A stretch of 64,000 nt of DNA. It comes from Glaciihabitans sp. INWT7 (GTDB lineage: Bacteria > Actinomycetota > Actinomycetes > Actinomycetales > Microbacteriaceae). Under the pieces are notes generated by a model. That model was not told the DNA's origin, ran no database searches, and saw nothing but the letters and a program-made list of their open reading frames with translations. The stretch lies in contig NZ_CP043653.1 in the NCBI RefSeq assembly GCF_014217685.1, positions 2,856,419 to 2,920,418 of the forward strand, read 5' to 3'. Positions 8,681 through 16,903 of the stretch are shown piece by piece. Numbering within the stretch: the stretch's first letter is position 1; the number at the start of each line of letters is the position of its first letter. A program made the translations under genes and the position numbers.

Positions 8681-8699
8681 GTTAGTAGAGCTTACTAAC
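8681..8699. promoter_or_regulatory. Probable ROK repressor operator upstream of the GH3 gene
   Basis: GTTAGTA (8681-8687) and TACTAAC (8693-8699) form perfect 7-bp arms around GAGCT. The site lies between the end of the ROK repressor gene and the start of the hexosaminidase operon. A matching site lies before the repressor's own start (9931-9949); on the minus strand both continue as CTAACAAAC. Confidence 0.7.
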
Positions 8700-8720
8700 G
8701 TGACCGGCTGCGGCGAAAGG

Positions 8721-9926
8721 TCACGACACCCCCAGTCGCGAAGAGATCACCATGACCGCGGCGCCGCGCAAGACGATGTCGTTCCCGAGGGTCGAGAGGC
8801 GCAGGGCGAGACCCCCGTGGAATCTGTCCATCGTTCGGCCGCGAATCGTCTCGAGAGTCGCCTCGGTGAGGGAGCCGCCGAGCAGCGAATCGGGGCCGCT
8901 CAGCACCACTTCGCTGAGGTTGAGGGCCCCGACGATCGGCGCGAGCGCGATTCCCAGCCGCGTGCCCGCCTCGCGCAGGATGACGGCGCGGCGCGCCGCG
9001 GGATCCGCATCGTCGTCGGCCTGCCGCAGCTTCGCCTCGAGCCGGGGTGCGGCGAGCCAGGTCTCGAGACAACCGTGCTTGCCGCAGCTGCAGAGCTCCC
9101 CGCCGTCGGTGCCGACGACGACGTGACCGATCTCGCCCGCCGCGAATCTGCTGCCGTGCAGCAGGGTACCCCCGAGCAGGAGTCCGGCACCGACCCCGCG
9201 GCCGACCCGCACGAGCATGAGGTCTCCCTGCGCGTCGCCGTAGCTGTGCTCGGCGAGAACCGCCGCGTTGGCATCGTTGGTCACCACGACCGGCACTCCG
9301 AATCGCTCCGAGAGCTTGGCCTGCAACGGCAGCCCGGTCCAGTGGAGGTTGGGGGCGCTCACGACTGACCCCGCGAGGTCGACGATGCCGGGAGATCCGA
9401 CGCCGATTCCGAGCAGGGGCGCCGTCACCACAGCGAGCAGGTCCTCGATGAGGGAGAACACCTGCTGAAGTGCCGCCTCCCCCGCACTTCCCGCGATCGG
9501 AAGCTCCACCCGGTGAAGGATCGTGCCTCCGAGGTCGAGTACGGCCCCGCGGAAGACCTCGGAATCGCTGAGGTCGATGCCCACGATCTGAAACGCTGCG
9601 CGATCGATGTCGAGCAGGATCGCCGGCTTGCCCGGCCGGGGTCCGTCACGCTGGCCGGTCTCGACAACAAGGGCCTCCGCCATGAGCTCGGTGACCAGAT
9701 CGGACACGGTCACCCTGGTGAGCCCGGTGCTGCGCGCGACATCCGCCCGGCTCTGCTGGCCGGCCGTGAAGAGCGTCTGGAGCACGAGAGCACGGTTGTG
9801 TCCGCGCGCATGTTCCGGCAGCACTTTGGAGTTCGGTCGAAGCGGGCGCCCTGAAACGCCGGCGCTGCGCTGCGAGAGGAAGGATGCCCGCGAGCGAGCC
9901 GCCCCGGTCTCGCCTGGCTGCGTCAT
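8721..9926 (-). CDS. ROK family transcriptional repressor (NagC/XylR type)
   Basis: A 401-residue protein with an N-terminal winged helix-turn-helix (about residues 40-100; GQQSRADVARSTGLTRVTVS) followed by a full ROK sugar-sensing domain with the zinc motif CSCGKHGCLE. Proteins of this kind repress sugar operons until a phosphorylated or free sugar binds. Palindromes of the same sequence lie at its own start and upstream of the hexosaminidase operon, so autoregulation and control of the nag genes are likely. The inducer is probably GlcNAc, GlcNAc-6-phosphate or GlcN-6-phosphate, by inference from its neighbours. Confidence 0.92.
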   Translation of the reverse strand: MTQPGETGAARSRASFLSQRSAGVSGRPLRPNSKVLPEHARGHNRALVLQTLFTAGQQSRADVARSTGLTRVTVSDLVTELMAEALVVETGQRDGPRPGKPAILLDIDRAAFQIVGIDLSDSEVFRGAVLDLGGTILHRVELPIAGSAGEAALQQVFSLIEDLLAVVTAPLLGIGVGSPGIVDLAGSVVSAPNLHWTGLPLQAKLSERFGVPVVVTNDANAAVLAEHSYGDAQGDLMLVRVGRGVGAGLLLGGTLLHGSRFAAGEIGHVVVGTDGGELCSCGKHGCLETWLAAPRLEAKLRQADDDADPAARRAVILREAGTRLGIALAPIVGALNLSEVVLSGPDSLLGGSLTEATLETIRGRTMDRFHGGLALRLSTLGNDIVLRGAAVMVISSRLGVS

Positions 9927-9930
9927 GTTT

Positions 9931-9949
9931 GTTAGTAAAGCTTACGAAG
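9931..9949. promoter_or_regulatory. Second ROK operator, at the repressor's own start
   Basis: GTTAGTA-AAGCT-TACGAAG differs from the site at 8681-8699 at the centre and in two right-arm bases. It ends four bases before the repressor's ATG on the minus strand, which would allow direct autorepression. Confidence 0.6.
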
Positions 9950-9976
9950 GGGGGTGCCGCAACACACCCCCCTTCG
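9945..9976. terminator. Terminator hairpin after the subtilase gene
   Basis: A perfect 12-bp stem (CGAAGGGGGGTG, 9945-9956, with 9965-9976) around an 8-base loop, starting 8 bases past the stop of the subtilase gene. Its lower arm touches the ROK operator, so termination and repressor binding share the same few bases. Confidence 0.7.
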
Positions 9977-9984
9977 CACTGCGG

Positions 9985-12900
9985 CTAGAAGATGACCAGA
10001 TAGCGCTTCGTCGGACTGGTCGAACCGGCGACCGTTTCGGCCGCCGTCGGCACGAAGCTCGCGCGCACAGAGTAGATGCCACTGCCCCTCTTCGGCAATG
10101 GATAGCTCACGACGCCCGAGCTACCCGCGGCGATCGGGATGGTGGCGACCGCACGACCGTTCACGGTGACCACCACCTGCCCCGCCGGCAGCGTGGCGGC
10201 ACCGGATGTCAGCTTCACGGTCGCCGTCGTCTGCTGCCAGGAGAACAGCACGTTGCGGCTCAGGGAGAGGCTCGTCGCGGTGACGAACTTCACCGTGACC
10301 GCGGCAGAGGTGGCCGTACCCGGGGGCAGCGTGCCCTTCGTCGCGGTGACCACCACGGTGAGTGTCTTGCCCTGGTCAGCAGTCGCTACGCGATAGTTCG
10401 CCCGGGTCGCACCGGGGATGTCCACCCCGTTCGCCTGCCACTGGTAGGCGAAGCGAAGGCCCGCGACATCCCACGTTCCCGGCGTCACGGTGAGCCGCTG
10501 ACCGACCTCAGGGGTGCCGGTGATGGCCGGCGGAGCGGTGTTGAGGGGCGTACCCGGCTTCACGTCCGCCTGTGTCACCACATTGACGACGGTGTAGGCA
10601 CCGGTGTCCCCATAATTCACGAGCCCGAGATAGCTGGAGTAGGCCGCGAGACCCGCCCAGGCAGCCGTGTAGGTCGCCGGCACACCCTGCCTCCCCGGCA
10701 GGACCGGGGGCGTGAGGGTGAGCGGGGCGCCCCCGTCGGACACTGCGTAGGTGCGCAGGTCGAAGGTGGTCGGCGCGGGTGCCGCGTAGACGGTCACCTC
10801 CACGAGATAGCTTCCGGCATCCGGAGCGAGCAGGTTCACCCGCTCGTCGGCCGAGCCGGTCGCCGACTGGAAGGCCGCGACCGGAGTGCCCGCGGCATCC
10901 AGCTGGTAGACCACGAGGTCGAGGTCGGCAGCGTTGTCGGTGGTGTCGAGATCGAACCTGGCGTATTTCGATCCGGCGGGCACGGCGACCGTGTAGTCGA
11001 AGGTGTCAGCCTCGGCACTCGACCCCGAGTGGCCGGGCGTGCCGCCGGCGGTGGGGTCGGGCTGCAACGTTCCGGCGGTGAGACCGGTGGTCGTCAGCGG
11101 GATGTCTCCATCCCCGCCCGGGGTGACGGTCACGTCGACCGATCCATAAGTACCGGTCCCGCTGGCGGATGCGGGTGCCACGATCGTCACGGGCTGTACC
11201 GCGATCGGACTGCGGACCGTCGTCGAGCCGCTGGTCCAGGTGAGGGAACCCGTCGCGAAGGCATCCAGCGGCGCGGTCGTGCGGCTGAAGGTGACCGTGA
11301 AGCTCTTGGACTCGCCCGCCGCACCGAAGCTGAGGGTCGACGGGGTGACCACCGCGTCGATCCCCGGCACGCTCACCGCAGCGGTGAAGGTGCCTGCCTG
11401 GGTCGAGGTGACCGTGCGAGTGACGGTCTGTGAGCCGGTGAGAGATCCGATGCCGATGGAGGCGAGGTTGAGATCACTCGGATCGATCGGGGCGACTCCC
11501 ACATCGTAGCCGGCACCCTGGATGTAGCCATACCAGTCGTCGAGACCGTTGAGGTACAGGAGTCCCGGCGAGAAGTACCGGGTCGGGTCGGCGTGACCGG
11601 CTCCCTGAGTGAATGGATCGGTCACCGCCTTTCCGGCGCCGTCCTTCGTGTCGTAGGCGGTGGTCATCAACGCAGATTTGATCTCCGACGGCGTCGCGGT
11701 GGGGTGCACACCGAGGTAGAGCAGGCCGAGACCGGAGATGTGCGGAGCGGCCATCGAGGTTCCGGAGAGGAACTGGAAGGTCGGCTCCGCGCCGGCCGCG
11801 TTCGCCCCGTCGGCGATGATCGCCACCCCGGGGGCGGAGATGTCGGGCTTGATGATGTCGCTGCCGTCGGCGAGCACCGGGCCGCGCGACGAGAAGCCCG
11901 CGACGATCGGAGTGGGCGGGGTGTCACCGGCGGTGTTGTCCGGGGTGAAGGTGGCCGTGGCTCCTGCGGTCGCCGCGTAGGCGAGCACCTGGTCGTGGTA
12001 CTGCGCATCCAGATGGACCGTCGGCACCGAGTGCGGGTCGAGATCGAGCGATCCCGGCACCACATTGACGAGGACCATGCCGATTCCTCCAGCACGCGCG
12101 ACCTCGGCGGACTTGTCCACGCGGGCGTTGGTCCCCCGCTCACAGACCACGATCTTGCCGGCCGCCTTCGCCGGGTCGAGGGAGTTCGCGAAGCAGAGGT
12201 TGGGGCTCGTGCCACCCGCGAGTGCCACGCTTGCCGCGGTCACGAGAGGCCCCGTGAGGGGAGTCACCCCCGCGGTGCGGTCGACGGAGACGGATGCACC
12301 GCCGAACTTGCTTCCGTCGCCGAGGGTCACTGTCGCCTCGTAGCTCGGGATCGTGCTCGCCGCGACCGTGGTGATCCAGGGAGACGCGTTATCGAGAGTG
12401 GATGCGCCCGGGCCGGAGTTGCCCGCCGAGGCGGAGACGAAGACTCCGGCGGCGGCAGCGCCGAGGAAGGCCTGGTCGGTCGGTGACACCGTGGTCTGCG
12501 CCGCCCCGCCGCCGATCGAGTAGTTGATCACGTCGACGCCGTCTGCGACCGCCTGGTCGATTCCGGCGAGGAGGTCGGAGGTGGCGCATCCGTCGTCCGT
12601 CGTCACCGAGGGATCGGGACCGGACCAGCAGACCTTGTACACCGCGATCTTCGCTGCCGGAGCGACACCGGTGATCGTGCCGTAACTCGTGCCACTGACG
12701 GACGCGGGGACTCGGGCGTCACCTGCGGCCGTGCTCGCGGTGTGAGATCCGTGGCCGTCGCCGTCACGGGGCGAGACGTACTCGCCTGTCGCTGCGGTTC
12801 CGATCTTGCCGGCGCCGAAGCCGGCGAGGAAGTAGCGGGCGCTGATGATCTTGGTGGAGCAGTCAGCCGCGGTGAATTGCTCTCCGGTCTGGCAGACACC

Positions 12901-13575
12901 GGTGAAGGTGGCCCCATCGGCCTTCGCGAAGGTGGTGGTGGTGCCGTTGAGGTAGGGGTCCGCACCGGCCGTGGTTCCGAGGGGCGAACCGGCGAAAGAG
13001 GGGTTCTCCGGGGCGATGCCGGTGTCGAGATCGCCGAGCACGATGCCCTTGCCCGCCTTGTCGAGACCGCCGATCTTGTCCCACACACCGCCCGTGCCAT
13101 CGAGGCCGAGGAACGAGGTCGACGGTGTCGCAGTCACGTGCTTGAGTTCGTCCGGCGCGAGCGACGCGACCTTCCGGTCGGAGGAGAGCGCGGCGAGCTG
13201 TTTCACCGTGAGGGTCGCGGAGAAGGCGTTGAGCGCGAGTGTGTACGACTGGTCGATCTTGACGGCCGCCGCTCCCGCGACATCCTTCTGCTCGCTGGAG
13301 AGGTATTCGGAGTAGGTCTGCACGGCCTTGGCCCGGGCGTTGAGCTGCTTGCCCTCGACGGGCTTCGTGGCCGCATAGCCCTTCACCCCTCCGCGATACG
13401 TCGCCACGGCCGGGTCGGCGAGGGTCACGATGTACCGACCGGGAGTGAAAGTGGTCTGGTGTTGACCGCCGATGCCGGTGGGCGCGGCGGTCGCGCTGAG
13501 CGCGGTGCCGGCGACGAGGGAGGTGGTGACCAAGCCGACGATGGCCAGGCCCGACAGTGCTTTCCGAATGCTCAC
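9985..13575 (-). CDS. Secreted S8 subtilisin-like serine protease
   Basis: A 1196-residue exported protease. A signal peptide covers residues 1 to about 31, ending in ALSATAAPT. An I9-type propeptide follows (about 40-145). The S8 catalytic domain has Asp184 (DLDTGIAP), His275 (DGHGSHTAS), the oxyanion Asn386 (SAGNSGPG) and Ser607 (SGTSMAAPHISG), with a PA domain inserted at about 435-545. After the catalytic part come Fn3-like, pre-peptidase (PPC-like; YTVAVPAGSKYARFDLD) and two Ig-like domains. The start is GTG at 13575 with AAAGGA seven bases ahead. No LPXTG sorting signal or membrane anchor is seen, so it is probably released. The substrate is unknown. Confidence 0.92.
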   Translation of the reverse strand: MSIRKALSGLAIVGLVTTSLVAGTALSATAAPTGIGGQHQTTFTPGRYIVTLADPAVATYRGGVKGYAATKPVEGKQLNARAKAVQTYSEYLSSEQKDVAGAAAVKIDQSYTLALNAFSATLTVKQLAALSSDRKVASLAPDELKHVTATPSTSFLGLDGTGGVWDKIGGLDKAGKGIVLGDLDTGIAPENPSFAGSPLGTTAGADPYLNGTTTTFAKADGATFTGVCQTGEQFTAADCSTKIISARYFLAGFGAGKIGTAATGEYVSPRDGDGHGSHTASTAAGDARVPASVSGTSYGTITGVAPAAKIAVYKVCWSGPDPSVTTDDGCATSDLLAGIDQAVADGVDVINYSIGGGAAQTTVSPTDQAFLGAAAAGVFVSASAGNSGPGASTLDNASPWITTVAASTIPSYEATVTLGDGSKFGGASVSVDRTAGVTPLTGPLVTAASVALAGGTSPNLCFANSLDPAKAAGKIVVCERGTNARVDKSAEVARAGGIGMVLVNVVPGSLDLDPHSVPTVHLDAQYHDQVLAYAATAGATATFTPDNTAGDTPPTPIVAGFSSRGPVLADGSDIIKPDISAPGVAIIADGANAAGAEPTFQFLSGTSMAAPHISGLGLLYLGVHPTATPSEIKSALMTTAYDTKDGAGKAVTDPFTQGAGHADPTRYFSPGLLYLNGLDDWYGYIQGAGYDVGVAPIDPSDLNLASIGIGSLTGSQTVTRTVTSTQAGTFTAAVSVPGIDAVVTPSTLSFGAAGESKSFTVTFSRTTAPLDAFATGSLTWTSGSTTVRSPIAVQPVTIVAPASASGTGTYGSVDVTVTPGGDGDIPLTTTGLTAGTLQPDPTAGGTPGHSGSSAEADTFDYTVAVPAGSKYARFDLDTTDNAADLDLVVYQLDAAGTPVAAFQSATGSADERVNLLAPDAGSYLVEVTVYAAPAPTTFDLRTYAVSDGGAPLTLTPPVLPGRQGVPATYTAAWAGLAAYSSYLGLVNYGDTGAYTVVNVVTQADVKPGTPLNTAPPAITGTPEVGQRLTVTPGTWDVAGLRFAYQWQANGVDIPGATRANYRVATADQGKTLTVVVTATKGTLPPGTATSAAVTVKFVTATSLSLSRNVLFSWQQTTATVKLTSGAATLPAGQVVVTVNGRAVATIPIAAGSSGVVSYPLPKRGSGIYSVRASFVPTAAETVAGSTSPTKRYLVIF

Positions 13576-13653
13576 AGATAGGTCCTTTTCGTGGAAGGTG
13601 AATCTCTGCCGGGCAGTCGGGAACTGCGCGCGATTGTCTCAACCTAGGGTTCT

Positions 13654-13726
13654 ACCCCCGTCCCGGGGGTGCCTCGTTACTATTCCGTTACCGGAATGTC
13701 CCCCGTCCGTCCGTGAACGGGGGACA
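13654..13726. terminator. Cluster of hairpins upstream of the subtilase gene
   Basis: Three inverted repeats are seen: ACCCCCG/CGGGGGT (13654-13660, 13664-13670), ATTCCG/CGGAAT (13682-13687, 13692-13697) and a perfect 10-bp stem TGTCCCCCGT/ACGGGGGACA (13697-13706, 13717-13726). The last may terminate icd read-through; the first lies in the likely leader of the subtilase mRNA. Confidence 0.45.
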
Positions 13727-13781
13727 CTTCGTCCGGCGCGTCGGCGGTTGGCGTGACGACGGAGGAATCGCGCAGCAACGA

Positions 13782-13817
13782 CGAACGCACGGGCGCCATG
13801 CGGCACCCGTGCGTTCG
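13782..13817 (-). terminator. Terminator hairpin after icd
   Basis: A perfect 12-bp stem, CGAACGCACGGG (13782-13793) with CCCGTGCGTTCG (13806-13817), begins 32 bases past the icd stop on the minus strand. The following bases are only moderately T-rich. Confidence 0.65.
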
Positions 13818-13849
13818 GAAGACGTGCCTGGCGAGCCCAGGCAGGCGGA

Positions 13850-15079
13850 CTAACCCAGTCGCGCGGCGAGGTTCTTGTCGAGCGTGTCCAGGAACTCCTC
13901 GGTGGTCTCCCACTTCTGGTCCGGTCCGACGAGCAGCGCGAGGTCCTTCGTCATGTGACCGGCCTCCACGGAGGTGATCACGACATCTTCGAGGGTCGCG
14001 GCGAATTCCTCGAGCTCGGGGTTGTTGTCGAGGGTTGCACGGTGCGAGAGACCGCGGGTCCAGGCATAGATCGACGCGATCGGGTTGGTCGAGGTGGGCT
14101 TGCCCTGCTGGTGCATCCGGTAGTGACGCGTCACGGTTCCGTGCGCGGCCTCGGCCTCGACGACCGATCCATCCGGAACCGAGAGCACCGACGTCATCAG
14201 ACCGAGCGAGCCGAAGCCCTGCGCGACGGTGTCGGACTGCACATCACCGTCGTAGTTCTTGCAGGCCCAGACGTAGCCGCCCTCCCACTTCATGGCGGAG
14301 GCCACCATGTCGTCGATCAGGCGGTGCTCATAGGTGAGACCGGCAGCATCGAACTTCTCCTTGAACTCGGCCTCGAAGACCTCCTCGAAGATGTCCTTGA
14401 AGCGGCCGTCGTAGGCCTTGAGGATGGTGTTCTTGGTCGAGAGGTACACCGGGTAGTTGCGGGTGAGGCCGTAGTTGAGGCTCGAGCGCGCGAAGTCGCG
14501 GATCGAGTCGTCCAGGTTGTACTGCACCTGGGCGACGCCATCGCCCGGGGCGTCGTAGACCTCGAACTTGAGCGGCTCGGATCCGTCTTCCGGGGTGAAC
14601 TCCACGGTGAGCTTTCCCTTGCCCTGAAAACGGAAGTCCGTGGCACGGTACTGGTCGCCGAACGCGTGGCGTCCGATGATGATCGGCTTGTTCCATCCTG
14701 GAACCAGTCGCGGGATGTTGGAGATGATGATCGGCTCGCGGAAGATCACACCGCCGAGGATGTTGCGGATGGTGCCGTTCGGCGACTTCCACATCTTCTT
14801 CAACCCGAACTCCTCGACGCGGGCCTCATCGGGGGTGATGGTCGCGCACTTCACTCCGACACCGTGCTTCTGGATGGCGTGGGCCGCGTCGATGGTGACC
14901 TGGTCGTCGGTCGCGTCGCGGTGCTCGATTCCGAGGTCGTAGTACTCGAGGTCGATGTCGAGGTAGGGGTGGATCAGAGTGTCCTTGATCTTCTGCCAGA
15001 TGATTCGCGTCATCTCATCGCCGTCGAGTTCGACGACAGTTCCTACGACCTTGATCTTTTCAACCTGGCTCTTGGACAA
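13850..15079 (-). CDS. icd: NADP-dependent isocitrate dehydrogenase
   Basis: A 409-residue enzyme of the type also found in eukaryotes (homodimeric, ~410 residues), oxidising isocitrate to 2-oxoglutarate in the TCA cycle. Seen: [15 protein letters not shown] at the N-terminus, KSPNGTIRN binding isocitrate, and the metal and coenzyme regions [24 protein letters not shown] and [12 protein letters not shown]. The start is a TTG at 15079 with AAGGAG six bases ahead; it gives the expected N-terminus. An 18-bp palindrome 64-81 bases upstream is shared almost exactly with sucCD. It is transcribed alone. Confidence 0.96.
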   Translation of the reverse strand: MSKSQVEKIKVVGTVVELDGDEMTRIIWQKIKDTLIHPYLDIDLEYYDLGIEHRDATDDQVTIDAAHAIQKHGVGVKCATITPDEARVEEFGLKKMWKSPNGTIRNILGGVIFREPIIISNIPRLVPGWNKPIIIGRHAFGDQYRATDFRFQGKGKLTVEFTPEDGSEPLKFEVYDAPGDGVAQVQYNLDDSIRDFARSSLNYGLTRNYPVYLSTKNTILKAYDGRFKDIFEEVFEAEFKEKFDAAGLTYEHRLIDDMVASAMKWEGGYVWACKNYDGDVQSDTVAQGFGSLGLMTSVLSVPDGSVVEAEAAHGTVTRHYRMHQQGKPTSTNPIASIYAWTRGLSHRATLDNNPELEEFAATLEDVVITSVEAGHMTKDLALLVGPDQKWETTEEFLDTLDKNLAARLG

Positions 15080-15142
15080 GCGATTCTCCTTACACGACGG
15101 GGCATTCTGCGCACCGCCTATAAGCTTACCGGTTTCTCGAAG

Positions 15143-15160
15143 TATCTCGACATCAAGATA
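15143..15160. promoter_or_regulatory. Palindromic operator upstream of icd
   Basis: TATCTCGACATCAAGATA is an inverted repeat of the form TATCTyGAyrTCrAGATA. The same sequence with one change occurs upstream of sucC. I do not know which regulator binds it; a shared TCA-cycle regulator is inferred. Confidence 0.65.
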
Positions 15161-15222
15161 CTTTCCCGACTCTCAGCGACTCCGACTACCCCCGGATCGG
15201 TGGCGGGGGTTAGCCTGTGCTC

Positions 15223-15675
15223 ATGGCTGAACTGAGACTGGAAGAGTTGTCGGCGAGAACAATCGTTGCCGCCAACAGCCTCACGCTTCGACGCGGGCAG
15301 GAGCAGTTCGTCACTCCCCCGTCTTATGCGATCGCGGATGCGTACCTCAGTCCGGTCACCTCCTGGCCGCGGGTGGTACTCGACGGGGACACCGTCGTGG
15401 GCTTCATCCGGGGAAATTTCGACCCGGAGGCCACGCAGGAGGAATTCCGCAGCTGCATCTGGCGCGTCACGGTCTCCGCCGATGCGCAGGGCACCGGAGT
15501 CGGGCGTTTCGCCGTCTGGGCCCTCGCAGAGGAGGCCCGCCAGCGCGGCTTCGCTCGCATCACCGCCATCTGGGAAGAGGGCGAGGAAGGTCCGGAGCAG
15601 TTCTTCCTCCACACCGGCTTCACCGTGGTCGGCGAGACCCAATACGGCGAGAAGATCGGCGAACTCGGGCTGTGA
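15223..15675 (+). CDS. GNAT family N-acetyltransferase
   Basis: A 150-residue acetyltransferase of the GNAT fold. The acetyl-CoA loop is visible as VSADAQGTGVGRFAVWAL, followed by the late strand FFLHTGFTVVGET. The ATG at 15223 lies six bases after TAGCCT (15211-15216), which fits a leaderless mRNA; a GTG at 15217 is less likely because it would touch the -10 box. The acceptor is unknown; overall look and size are close to diamine/spermidine-type or small-molecule acetyltransferases, without a residue that settles it. Confidence 0.82.
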   Translation: MAELRLEELSARTIVAANSLTLRRGQEQFVTPPSYAIADAYLSPVTSWPRVVLDGDTVVGFIRGNFDPEATQEEFRSCIWRVTVSADAQGTGVGRFAVWALAEEARQRGFARITAIWEEGEEGPEQFFLHTGFTVVGETQYGEKIGELGL

Positions 15676-15892
15676 TCCGCTTGCTCCGGGGGATCGGCGC
15701 ATCGTTTCTTCGCATCACCAGGGCCGTGCTCCCCGGCATCGCGGGCCGCAATCCGGAGCCGGAGCGCGCGACGCCGCGCCCACCGGAGTATCGGCCATAG
15801 CCGGGCAACCCTCGGATCGAGCGAGCTTCGACGCGGCAGTCTCTGATGCGGCGGACTTCGACGCGAGGGGCTCTGACGCGCCCGTCTCTGAC

Positions 15893-16198
15893 GTGGCCGC
15901 CGACGACTTCGTGTCCCGCGTCCTCGCGGTGGTCGAGGCCATCCCGAGTGGGCGGGTGATGACCTACGGTGATGTCGCCGCCGCCATCGGATCCCGAGCG
16001 GCCCGCGCCGTCGGCCAGACGATGGCCTACTACGGGTCGGATGTGACGTGGTGGCGAGTCATCCGGGCGAGCGGCCACCCGGCGGCAGATCACGAGTCAG
16101 CGGCCCTCGAACATTTCCGCGCCGAGGGAACGCCGTTGACCTGGTCGGTCTCCGGAGTCTTCCGCGTCGACCTCCCCGCAGCGCGCTGGTCGCCCTGA
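15893..16198 (+). CDS. Alkyltransferase-like protein (ATL, MGMT-related)
   Basis: About 101 residues, matching the DNA-binding half of O6-alkylguanine transferases: SGRVMTYGDVAAAIG, ARAVGQTM and WWRVIRASG. The Cys of the PCHRV active site is replaced by Trp (TWWRV), the mark of ATL proteins, which bind alkylated guanine and flag it for nucleotide excision repair. Start uncertain: GTG at 15893 is chosen; GTG at 15908 is possible. The frame is open further upstream but has no start codon there and encodes an Ser/Asp/Ala-rich stretch. No ribosome site is obvious. Confidence 0.75.
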   Translation: MAADDFVSRVLAVVEAIPSGRVMTYGDVAAAIGSRAARAVGQTMAYYGSDVTWWRVIRASGHPAADHESAALEHFRAEGTPLTWSVSGVFRVDLPAARWSP

Positions 16199-16903
16199 CT
16201 CGGGCCTTCCGTGCGCTGTTCGCGCCCCCAGCACTCCGCCGAACCGTCACAAACAGCCCTCCGCCGCACCCAGACGAGCCGATCCTGACGGATGACCCGG
16301 AGCATCTCTGCTCACCCTTCGCCGAACTGTCACCAAGTGCGCTCCAGCGTGCCCGTTCCATCGTTGGGTGACGGCGGATCGATCCACCTCTCTCGGCTCT
16401 GTACTCAGTTCGCTCAACCGTCGGATGACGGCTGATCGTCGCGGCCGCCCGACGCCCGGGGCCAAGACCTGCCGAACCGTCACAGACTGCCCGTGAATCT
16501 GCCTGCGCGAGCTCTTTGTGGCGGATGACACGGACAATCCCGGCACACCACCTCGCCGAACCGTCACAAGCTGCGCTCTAGCGCGCTCGCTCGAGCACTT
16601 CTTGACGGGAGACCGTCGCCCGGTCGGCTCAGGCGCCCGGGCTGAGCCACCGGCCGCCGTGCACCACCTCGCAGAACCGTCAGAAACTGCGCTCTAGCGC
16701 GCCCGCTCGAGCACTTCTTGACGGGTGACCGCCGCGCGCGGATTCACCCGGCGACCCCGCGGCCCGGCCCCGGCGCGCACGCGGGCCGGCCCCGCGCGCC
16801 CGCCCGGCGCCCCCGGCGCCCCGACTACGCCGTGGCCCGCCGCCTCCGCCCTTGGCGCTCGAGAGCGCCAAGGGCGGCATGCCGCAGCCCCGGCGACGCG
16901 TCC
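16199..16903. repeat. Gene-free stretch with repeat array A (51-bp element)
   Basis: No credible gene lies here. Five copies of a 51-bp element start at 16241, 16324, 16474, 16558 and 16674, all on the plus strand and without indels. Shared blocks in order are CCGTCACA, 4 bases, GCGCT, 15 bases, GAGCACTT, 3 bases, GACGG; the first, second and fourth copies are more diverged. Spacing is near 83, 150, 84 and 116 bp, and a weak partial copy may lie near 16400. Copies are preceded by C-rich CACCACCTCGCC-like sequence. The last two are almost identical to each other. The rest (16740-16840) is extremely GC-rich with no clear feature. Confidence 0.8.
16847..16876 (-). terminator. Terminator hairpin after the ABC exporter operon
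   Basis: A perfect 13-bp stem, CGCCCTTGGCGCT (16847-16859) with AGCGCCAAGGGCG (16864-16876), closed by a four-base loop. It begins 28 bases past the stop of the exporter gene on the minus strand. There is no T run, as is common in such genomes. Confidence 0.65.

Noticed and set aside
9607-11433. Plus-strand open frame of 608 codons
   Set aside because: Antisense to the ROK repressor start and the subtilase; composition is that of a shadow frame.
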